Assembly: GCA_031255275.1 (NCBI GenBank)
Contig: JAIRSV010000111.1
Coordinates: forward strand, 1-6,417
DNA length: 6,417 nucleotides
DNA from: Proteiniphilum sp.
GTDB lineage: Bacteria > Bacteroidota > Bacteroidia > Bacteroidales > Dysgonomonadaceae
Reading direction: 5' to 3'
Positions 1 to 5,377 of this stretch are shown here, in pieces. The notes beneath the pieces are model-generated. The model did no database searches. It had not been told where the DNA came from and saw nothing but the letters and a program-made list of their open reading frames with translations. The stretch's first letter is position 1; the number at the start of each line of letters is the position of its first letter. A program made the translations under genes and the position numbers.

Positions 1-138
1 GTCCTTATCTATAAACATGCCAATGAAATCGGATATAAAACAGCTAAAAGAAGATTTACAATGGAAATGAGAAACTTGATTATTGCTATGATTGTAGTGG
101 TATGTGGCGGTGACCCTGCTTTGTTCTTTAAAACATAG
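1..138 (+). CDS. 3' end of an unrecognised plus-strand ORF (partial, hypothetical)
   Basis: The first plus-strand frame is open from base 1 through 45 codons to a TAG at 136-138, so the start would lie left of the window. The visible C-terminus is basic in its first half (KTAKRR around residues 14-18), then has a short hydrophobic run (LIIAMIVVV, about residues 26-34), and ends in ALFFKT. I do not recognise a family. The hydrophobic run is too short to call a membrane segment with confidence. The stretch is visibly more AT-rich than icd next to it, and it would converge on icd with 80 bases between the two stop codons. An open frame of this length can occur by chance in AT-rich DNA, so this may be a real gene end, a gene remnant or nothing. 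It is reported because it is the only open frame I found that enters from the left edge. Confidence 0.3.
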   Translation, partial: VLIYKHANEIGYKTAKRRFTMEMRNLIIAMIVVVCGGDPALFFKT

Positions 139-202
139 AAAATGTGACCGCAATTTCTTCCGACCACTCGTGCCGTTTTGGCCGCCCCCGTTTTTTATTA
201 CC

Positions 203-220
203 GAGAAGGAGTTCCTGCTC
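203..220. repeat. imperfect 18-bp palindrome at the end of icd
   Basis: GAG-a-AGGA-gt-TCCT-g-CTC reads as an inverted repeat with one mismatched pair. It overlaps the first two bases of the icd stop-codon complement (219-221). In the icd transcript it could form a short hairpin just after the stop. It is not followed by a U-run in the direction of icd transcription, so it is not a classical intrinsic terminator. It could be a 3'-end structure of the operon mRNA or a chance palindrome. Confidence 0.25.
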
Positions 221-1445
221 AGAGAGCTGATTTGGCATCCAGATTTCGTTTCAGCGCCTGCAGAAACTCCTGCGTAGAGAGGTATGCACTGCGCGGCGCA
301 CCGTTGCCATAGACAAGAAGCGCCAAATCTTTGGTCATCTCCCCGCCCTCCACGGTCTGTACGCACACCTGCTCAAGCTTTTCGCAGAAGTCAATAAGCG
401 GTCTGTTGCCGTCGAGCCGTCCCCGGTGCGCCAGTCCGCGTGTCCAGGCGAAGATGGACGCAATGGGATTGGTACTGGTCTCTTTCCCCTGCTGATGCAG
501 GCGATAGTGGCGCGTTACCGTTCCGTGCGCGGCCTCGGCCTCCACCGTCTTTCCGTCGGGGGTGACCAGTACGGAGGACATCATCCCCAGCGAACCGAAT
601 CCCTGTGCTACCGTGTCGGACTGCACGTCGCCGTCGTAATTCTTGCACGCCCAGACAAATCCGCCGCGCCACTTCATGACCGAAGCCACCATGTCGTCGA
701 TCAGCCGGTGCTCGTAGGTAATGCCGGCTTTCTCAAATTCGACCTTGAACTCTTTTTCATACACTTCCTGAAAAATATCCTTGAAGCGTCCGTCATACGC
801 CTTCAGGATGGTGTTCTTGGTTGACATGTAAAGCGGATATTTCTTCGTCAGCGCCATCCGGAAGGAGGAACGGGCAAAGCCGTAAATGGATTCGTCGGTG
901 TTATACATTGCCATTGCCACGCCGTCGCCGTTGAATTTATAGACATCCCAGCTCTGCGTTTCGCCCTCCTCGCCGGTGAACGTCAGGCGGAGCGTGCCTT
1001 TCCCTTTGATTACCTTGTCGGTGGCGCGATACTGGTCTCCGAAGGCATGACGTCCGATGATGACCGGTTCCGTCCACCCCTGCACGTAACGGGGGATATT
1101 ATTACAGATGATCGGTTCGCGGAATACGGTTCCGCCCACAATGTTACGGATGGTTCCGTTGGGCGACTTCCACATCCGCTTCAATCCGAATTCCGCTACG
1201 CGCACCTCGTCGGGCGTGATGGTGGCGCACTTGATGCCTACATTGTATTTCCTGATGGCTTCGGCAGACTCTACCGTCACCCGGTCATCCGTTGCATCGC
1301 GATGCTGTATGCTGAGGTCGTAATATTTTATCTCCAGATCGAGATAGGGCAGTATCAGCTGTTCTTTGATGAAAGACCAGATGATACGGGTCATTTCGTC
1401 GCCGTCCAGTTCAACCACGGGGTTGTTTACTTTTATTTTTTGCAT
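219..1445 (-). CDS. icd: NADP-dependent isocitrate dehydrogenase, eukaryote-like homodimeric type
   Basis: Catalyses oxidative decarboxylation of isocitrate to 2-oxoglutarate with NADP+, in the cytoplasm. The 408-residue protein is close in length to human IDH1/IDH2 and is much more like these than like the E. coli enzyme. Visible landmarks are KCATITPDE (residues 72-80), the isocitrate-binding KSPNGTIRN (93-101, with R100), R109, IGRHAFGDQYRA (130-141, where R132 matches the human IDH1 R132 position and Y139 is the catalytic tyrosine), TKNTILK (209-215, catalytic lysine K210), the metal-binding aspartates of RLIDD (D250) and NYDGDVQSD (D273, D277), HGTVTRHYR (308-316) with the R312/H313 pair expected for NADP preference, and NPIASIFAWTRGL (326-338). 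The start is the ATG at 1445, which fits the family's N-terminus (VNNPVVELDGDEMTRIIW). It lies 36 bases after gltA on the same strand and is the last gene of the cluster. No missing catalytic residue or frame break is seen. Confidence 0.97.
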   Translation of the reverse strand: MQKIKVNNPVVELDGDEMTRIIWSFIKEQLILPYLDLEIKYYDLSIQHRDATDDRVTVESAEAIRKYNVGIKCATITPDEVRVAEFGLKRMWKSPNGTIRNIVGGTVFREPIICNNIPRYVQGWTEPVIIGRHAFGDQYRATDKVIKGKGTLRLTFTGEEGETQSWDVYKFNGDGVAMAMYNTDESIYGFARSSFRMALTKKYPLYMSTKNTILKAYDGRFKDIFQEVYEKEFKVEFEKAGITYEHRLIDDMVASVMKWRGGFVWACKNYDGDVQSDTVAQGFGSLGMMSSVLVTPDGKTVEAEAAHGTVTRHYRLHQQGKETSTNPIASIFAWTRGLAHRGRLDGNRPLIDFCEKLEQVCVQTVEGGEMTKDLALLVYGNGAPRSAYLSTQEFLQALKRNLDAKSAL

Positions 1446-1481
1446 TCGACGTTACATTGATTAAGAGATTAGGATACTGTA

Positions 1482-2837
1482 TTATCTTTCATTCATGGGG
1501 ACAAAGTATTGTTGCTCATGTACATTTTTGTATGCGGGACGTATCAGACGCTTGCTGGCGAAATTCAGTTCCTCGATCCGGTGAGCCGACCAGCCTACGA
1601 TACGTGCCATTGCGAAGAGTGGTGTGAATACTTCCGGCGGTAACCCGATGGCGTCATACACAAATCCCGAATAGAAATCGACATTGACGCAGGTTCTGGC
1701 TTTGGCCGTACTCTTTTTGAGAGCGAGAAAGACTTCTACGGCACGCTCTTCTATCAGTTCCATAAATGCGAATTCTTCTTCGCGTCCTTTCTCTTTCGCC
1801 AGATCGCGCGCCATCTCTTTCAGCAGCATGGCGCGCGGGTCACTCACCGTATAGACGGCGTGACCTATGCCGTAGATAAGGCCGGTACGGTCAAAAGCCT
1901 CTTTCTTCAGTATCTTCCTCAGATAGTCATCCACCTGCTGACGGCTTGTCCAGTCTTTCACGTTTCTCTTCATATCCTCCAGCATGCCGCGCACTTTGAT
2001 GTTGGCGCCTCCGTGGAGGGGGCCTTTCAAAGAACCGATACCGGCTGCAATGGCGGAATAGGTATCCGTTTCGGTCGAACTGGTGACGCGTACCGAGAAA
2101 GTGGAGTTATTCCCTCCTCCGTGTTCCGCATGGAGGATCAGCGCCAGGTCCAGAATCCGTATATCGAGGGTGGTGTAATTATTGCGTCCCTTCATCATAA
2201 AGAGAAAGTTTTCGGCTACGGATCGGTCTTCAAAGGGGAAACGTACGTGCAGCGAGTGTCCGCACAGATCGTGCCGCATCACCTGGTAGGCATACGCGAT
2301 GATGGTGGGGAATTTGGCAATCAGGTTGATGGACTGGTCTATAAGATTGTCGGGGGATATGTCGTCGGGATTCTCGTCGTAGACATACAGTTCCAGTACG
2401 CTTCTCGCCAGGATATTCATGATGTTTTTCCCTTTCAGCGAAAGGATGTTCATCGTTGCGTTATGATTCAGCGGCATGGTTTGCGCGATCAGCCGTTCAG
2501 CGGCAGTCAGTTCTTCCCTGTCCGGAAGGCGCCCCGAGAGGAGCAGAAAGGCAGTCTCTTCAAATCCCAGCCGTTTTTCCTGCTGTATGCCCTTCACCAG
2601 TTCTTCCACATCCATTCCGCGATAAAAAAGCTTGCCGGGTGTAGGCGTTAATGTACCGTCGGAACGGCGTTCGTAACCTACTACGTCTCCTATACGGGTA
2701 AGTCCGGAGAGTACTCCCGAATGGTCTTCATTGCGAAGGCCGCGCTTTACGCCCATTTTGACAAAAAGGTTCTTGTCGATATTGCTTGTAAAGGCAATGG
2801 AGTCCGATAATGTTTTTCTCAATTGTTCATTATCCAT
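1482..2837 (-). CDS. gltA: citrate synthase
   Basis: Condenses oxaloacetate with acetyl-CoA to give citrate, the entry step of the oxidative branch of the citric acid cycle. The 451-residue product keeps the citrate synthase catalytic triad: H275 in GPLHGGAN (272-279), H326 in GIGHAVY (323-329) and D387 in NVDFYSG (385-391). It also has the substrate-binding segments HAEHGGGNNSTF (236-247) and SDPRA (332-336), and the C-terminal PLFAMARIVGWSAHR (406-420). The N-terminus (KRGLRNEDHSGVLSGLTRIGDVVGY, about 31-55, then GKLFYRG at 68-74) resembles the citrate synthase I know from Bacteroides species. The start is the ATG at 2837. The region just upstream is A-rich and has no clear Shine-Dalgarno motif, as is usual in Bacteroidota. 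It lies 33 bases downstream of acn and 36 bases upstream of icd on the same strand, so it is probably co-transcribed with them. Confidence 0.97.
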   Translation of the reverse strand: MDNEQLRKTLSDSIAFTSNIDKNLFVKMGVKRGLRNEDHSGVLSGLTRIGDVVGYERRSDGTLTPTPGKLFYRGMDVEELVKGIQQEKRLGFEETAFLLLSGRLPDREELTAAERLIAQTMPLNHNATMNILSLKGKNIMNILARSVLELYVYDENPDDISPDNLIDQSINLIAKFPTIIAYAYQVMRHDLCGHSLHVRFPFEDRSVAENFLFMMKGRNNYTTLDIRILDLALILHAEHGGGNNSTFSVRVTSSTETDTYSAIAAGIGSLKGPLHGGANIKVRGMLEDMKRNVKDWTSRQQVDDYLRKILKKEAFDRTGLIYGIGHAVYTVSDPRAMLLKEMARDLAKEKGREEEFAFMELIEERAVEVFLALKKSTAKARTCVNVDFYSGFVYDAIGLPPEVFTPLFAMARIVGWSAHRIEELNFASKRLIRPAYKNVHEQQYFVPMNER

Positions 2838-2870
2838 AGTGACATATTTTATTTTCGTTTCTGTAATTGT

Positions 2871-5126
2871 TTATTTATTCATGCAGTTCAGCGCGCTTCC
2901 TGCTCTGAACCACTCTATTTGCTGTTCGTTACAGGTGTGAGCTGCCTCAATGACATCTTTCGTTCCGTCGAAGTGAAGCAGTTCCACGGTCAGGTTTCTG
3001 CCGGGGGTAAAGCCCTTCAAGCCTTTCACGCTGATCCGGTCTCTCTCCTGTACTTTGTCGTAGTCGTCCCTGTTCACAAAGGTCAGCGCCAGCATGCCCT
3101 GCTTCTTCAGGTTGGTTTCATGAATTCGGGCAAATGATTTGGCCAGAATCACTTTCACATTCAGATGCCGCGGTTCCATTGCGGCATGTTCGCGGCTCGA
3201 TCCCTCGCCGTAATTCTCTTCGGCTACAACCACGGTGCCTGTTCCTTCGGCCTTGAATTTCCGGGCTAACGCCGGGACGGGGGAATAACTCATGGTACCG
3301 GGATCAAGGACGGAATTGGTTTCGTTGTTGAAAGCATTCACGGCTCCGGTCAGCAGATTGTCCGAAATGTTGTCGAGATGACCGCGGAAACGGAGCCACG
3401 GCCCGGCCGCGGAAATATGGTCGGTCGTACATTTTCCTTTCACTTTGATAAGCAGGGGCAATGCGGTGTAATCCGCGCCGTTCCACGCGGGGAAGGGTGC
3501 CAGCTTTTGCAGTCGGTTAGAACCGGGATCGAAGGTTATCTGCATGTTCCGTCCGTCTCCGGAAGGGGCCCGGTATCCCGCATCTTTCACGTCATAGCCT
3601 CCGGAAGGCGTCTCGAAACCGGTCGGTTCGGCCAGTTTCACCGGCTCGCCCTTTTCGTTCTTGAGTGTGTCCGTCAGCGGATTGAAGCAGAGGTCGCCGG
3701 CAATGGTCAGCGCGGCTACCAGTTCGGGGGATGCCACAAATGCGTATGTATTGGGATTGCCGTCGTTTCGCCTGGCGAAATTGCGGTTGAAGGAGGTGAC
3801 AATGGAATTGGGACGGTCTTTCGCGTCATCGTCGCGTTTCCACTGTCCGATACAGGGGCCGCAGGCATTGGCCATGATGGTGGCGCCGGCTTCCCGGAAT
3901 ATCTGCAGGATACCGTCGCGTTCCGCTGTGTAACGGATCTGTTCCGAGCCGGGATTGATGAGGAACTGCGCTTTCACGGGCACTTTTGCGTCACACGCCT
4001 GTTTGACGATGGAAACTGCCCGGGTGAGATCTTCATACGATGAGTTGGTGCATGAACCGATCAGTCCTGCTTCCATTTTTCGCGGATAGTTATTATTTTT
4101 CACTGCTTCGCCAAATTCCGAAATGGTACGGGCTGCGTCGGGAGTGAATGGCCCGTTGATATGCGGTTCGAGGGTGGACAGGTCTATTTCGATCAGCTGA
4201 TCGTAATACTGTTCGGGGCGGGCAGTCACTTCAGGGTCGGGTTGCAGGTATCCGGCAATTCTGCGGGCTTCGTCGGCCACCTCTTTTCTGCCGGTACGTT
4301 CCAGATAACTTGCCGATCTTTCGTCGAACGGAAAGACGGAGGAGGTAGCCCCCACTTCGGCGCCCATATTACAGATGGTCCCTTTTCCCGTGGCCGAGAG
4401 CGATTCCGTTCCTTTGCCGAAATATTCGATGATGGCGTTGGTGCCTCCTTTCACGGTGAGAATACCTGCCAGTTTCAATATCACATCCTTGGGAGCGCTC
4501 CATCCCGACAATTTTCCGGTAAGTTTCACGCCGATCAGTTTCGGCATTTTCAGTTCCCACGGCAGGCCGGCCATTACGTCCACGGCGTCGGCGCCGCCCA
4601 CGCCTGTGGCGATCATTCCCAGTCCGCCCGCGTTGGGCGTATGCGAGTCGGTTCCCACCATCATTCCGCCGGGGAAGGCGTAATTCTCGAAGATTACCTG
4701 GTGAATGATTCCGGCGCCCGGTTTCCAGAAGCCAATGTCATACTTGTCGGAGACGTCGCGAAGAAACTCGTAGACCTCTTTATTGGTGATGAGGGCTGTT
4801 TCCAGGTCGACGCCGGCATTCCTGTATGCCTGTATCAGATGGTCGCAGTGCACGGTGGAGGGGACTGCTACGCCGGTGCGTCCGGAATTCATCAGTTGCA
4901 GCAGCGCCATTTGCGCGGTAGCGTCCTGCATGGCTACGCGATCGGGGGCAAAATTCACATAATCGCCGGCACGCCGGTAGTTTTTTACCGGAACTCCGGG
5001 CCAGAGATGTGCAAAAAGGATTTTTTCGGTCAGGGTCAACGGGCGGCGTAAGATATTTTTGGCCTGTCTGATCTTTTCGGGGAGGTGAACATAGACCTTT
5101 CGAATCATGTCAATGTCAAAAACCAT
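2871..5126 (-). CDS. acn: aconitate hydratase (aconitase), mitochondrial-like type
   Basis: Isomerises citrate to isocitrate through cis-aconitate using a [4Fe-4S] cluster. With the start at the ATG at 5126 the protein is 751 residues, shorter than the roughly 890-residue bacterial AcnA and about the size of mitochondrial aconitase. The three cluster cysteines are visible: C359 in GSCTNSS and C422 and C425 in CGPCIGQW. Other landmarks are AMQDATAQMALLQ (65-77), VPSTVHCDH (88-96), GTDSHTPNAGG (158-168), CTTDHIS (566-572) and the swivel-domain GEGSSREHAAMEPR (640-653), which holds the catalytic serine and arginine. The order is the large Fe-S core (about 45-480), a linker, then the C-terminal swivel domain (about 560-690). 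An in-frame TTG at 5153 would add nine residues, but MVFDIDMIRKVY matches the usual Bacteroidales N-terminus, so ATG 5126 is preferred. It is the first gene of the acn-gltA-icd cluster. A mitochondrial-like aconitase is established for Bacteroides fragilis. Confidence 0.96.
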   Translation of the reverse strand: MVFDIDMIRKVYVHLPEKIRQAKNILRRPLTLTEKILFAHLWPGVPVKNYRRAGDYVNFAPDRVAMQDATAQMALLQLMNSGRTGVAVPSTVHCDHLIQAYRNAGVDLETALITNKEVYEFLRDVSDKYDIGFWKPGAGIIHQVIFENYAFPGGMMVGTDSHTPNAGGLGMIATGVGGADAVDVMAGLPWELKMPKLIGVKLTGKLSGWSAPKDVILKLAGILTVKGGTNAIIEYFGKGTESLSATGKGTICNMGAEVGATSSVFPFDERSASYLERTGRKEVADEARRIAGYLQPDPEVTARPEQYYDQLIEIDLSTLEPHINGPFTPDAARTISEFGEAVKNNNYPRKMEAGLIGSCTNSSYEDLTRAVSIVKQACDAKVPVKAQFLINPGSEQIRYTAERDGILQIFREAGATIMANACGPCIGQWKRDDDAKDRPNSIVTSFNRNFARRNDGNPNTYAFVASPELVAALTIAGDLCFNPLTDTLKNEKGEPVKLAEPTGFETPSGGYDVKDAGYRAPSGDGRNMQITFDPGSNRLQKLAPFPAWNGADYTALPLLIKVKGKCTTDHISAAGPWLRFRGHLDNISDNLLTGAVNAFNNETNSVLDPGTMSYSPVPALARKFKAEGTGTVVVAEENYGEGSSREHAAMEPRHLNVKVILAKSFARIHETNLKKQGMLALTFVNRDDYDKVQERDRISVKGLKGFTPGRNLTVELLHFDGTKDVIEAAHTCNEQQIEWFRAGSALNCMNK

Positions 5127-5286
5127 AGGGGTAGAAATTAAATATATTATCAATCGTTTTATGCTGTCATTTAATTTTCTAACAAATACGCTTTTGCGTT
5201 TGTTCTCCTCGTTATGAGAAACTTAGACGAAATACGGAATAAATAAAATCTATATGTCGGGTCGAAATACCAGAATGAGGTATGAG
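5127..5286 (-). promoter_or_regulatory. acn leader and presumed promoter region of the operon
   Basis: About 160 non-coding bases lie between the 3' hairpin of the upstream hydrolase gene and the acn ATG. Since acn heads the operon and the hydrolase gene upstream is functionally unrelated, the operon promoter is expected here. I looked on the minus strand for the Bacteroidota -7 motif TAnnTTTG and found no exact match. TAAGTTTC (5225-5218) is one base off but has no TTG at the expected -33 spacing. The last 30 bases before the ATG are AT-rich (AATAATATATTTAATTT) and contain no Shine-Dalgarno motif. A short hairpin (ACGC-tttt-GCGT, 5188-5199) sits about 60 bases before the ATG. The assignment rests on position, not on a recognised promoter. 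Confidence 0.35.
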
Positions 5287-5321
5287 GCGCAACGATGAAA
5301 AAGACTTTTTTACGGTTGCGC
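5287..5321 (-). terminator. inverted repeat downstream of the hydrolase gene, possible terminator
   Basis: GCGCAAC (5287-5293) and GTTGCGC (5315-5321) are perfect 7-base inverted arms. Inside them, after 4-base unpaired segments, lies a second inverted pair, AAAAAG (5298-5303) and CTTTTT (5305-5310), which can only partly pair because one base separates its arms. The structure begins 30 bases after the hydrolase stop codon and lies well before acn. That fits a terminator or 3'-end stabiliser that isolates the two transcripts. No U-run follows the outer stem in the minus-strand direction, because the A/T tracts are in the loop, so it is not a canonical intrinsic terminator. Confidence 0.35.
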
Positions 5322-5377
5322 AGTGTGGCGATTTCAGGAAAAAGATTTTTTTACGGATAAGCAGTACAGAATTTCAA
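5297..5377. repeat. imperfect ~40-bp tandem duplication covering the hydrolase 3' end
   Basis: Two copies, 5297-5336 and 5338-5376, share GAAAAAGA-y-TTTTTTACGG at 18 of 19 positions (5297-5315 and 5338-5356), then GCAGT (5320-5324 and 5361-5365) and ATTTCA (5331-5336 and 5371-5376). The offset is 40 to 41 bases. One copy covers the last eight codons, the stop codon and the first bases after the stop of the hydrolase gene. The other lies directly downstream, in non-coding DNA. The segments between the shared blocks have diverged. The 19-base core is the strongest part, and its A/T runs could inflate the apparent similarity. Confidence 0.45.

Larger units (their letters stand above)
219..5126 (-). 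other. probable acn-gltA-icd operon (oxidative branch of the citric acid cycle)
   Basis: Three same-strand genes follow each other with gaps of 33 and 36 bases, and I see no terminator-like structure in either gap. They encode the three consecutive steps from oxaloacetate plus acetyl-CoA to 2-oxoglutarate. In Bacteroides fragilis the aconitase, isocitrate dehydrogenase and citrate synthase genes are known to be clustered and co-transcribed, with aconitase first. Co-transcription here is inferred from the spacing and that precedent. The likely role is supplying 2-oxoglutarate for glutamate and amino acid synthesis. No 2-oxoglutarate dehydrogenase or succinyl-CoA synthetase gene is present in the window. 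Confidence 0.8.

Noticed and set aside
16..18. Minus-strand ATG near the left edge that could start a gene running out of the window
   Set aside because: Only six codons are visible, with nothing to support them, and the plus-strand frame covers the same bases.
172..196. Possible intrinsic terminator for the left-edge frame: GCC-gtttt-GGC followed by a T-run at 191-196
   Set aside because: The stem is only 3 bp and is separated from the T-run by eight unpaired bases, so it is too weak to call.
426..1460. Several plus-strand open frames opposite icd
   Set aside because: All overlap the intact isocitrate dehydrogenase and are in shadow frames with low-complexity, unfamiliar products.
1860..2651. 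Plus-strand open frame of 263 codons opposite gltA
   Set aside because: It is fully antisense to a complete citrate synthase and has no recognisable domain.
3378..4043. Long plus-strand open frame of 221 codons inside acn
   Set aside because: It lies wholly antisense to a full-length aconitase with intact motifs. Its product shows no recognisable domain, and such frames are expected opposite GC-rich coding sequence.
4161..5051. Plus-strand open frame of 296 codons opposite the 5' part of acn
   Set aside because: It is an antisense shadow of the aconitase core. There is no family-like sequence, and codon bias on the other strand explains the lack of stops.
5203..5210. GAGGAG on the minus strand as a ribosome binding site for a leader peptide
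   Set aside because: No ATG lies at a suitable distance. The next ATG opens a frame of only three codons.
5218..5225. TAAGTTTC on the minus strand as a Bacteroidota -7 promoter element for acn
   Set aside because: It differs from TAnnTTTG at the last base, and there is no TTG at the proper upstream spacing.
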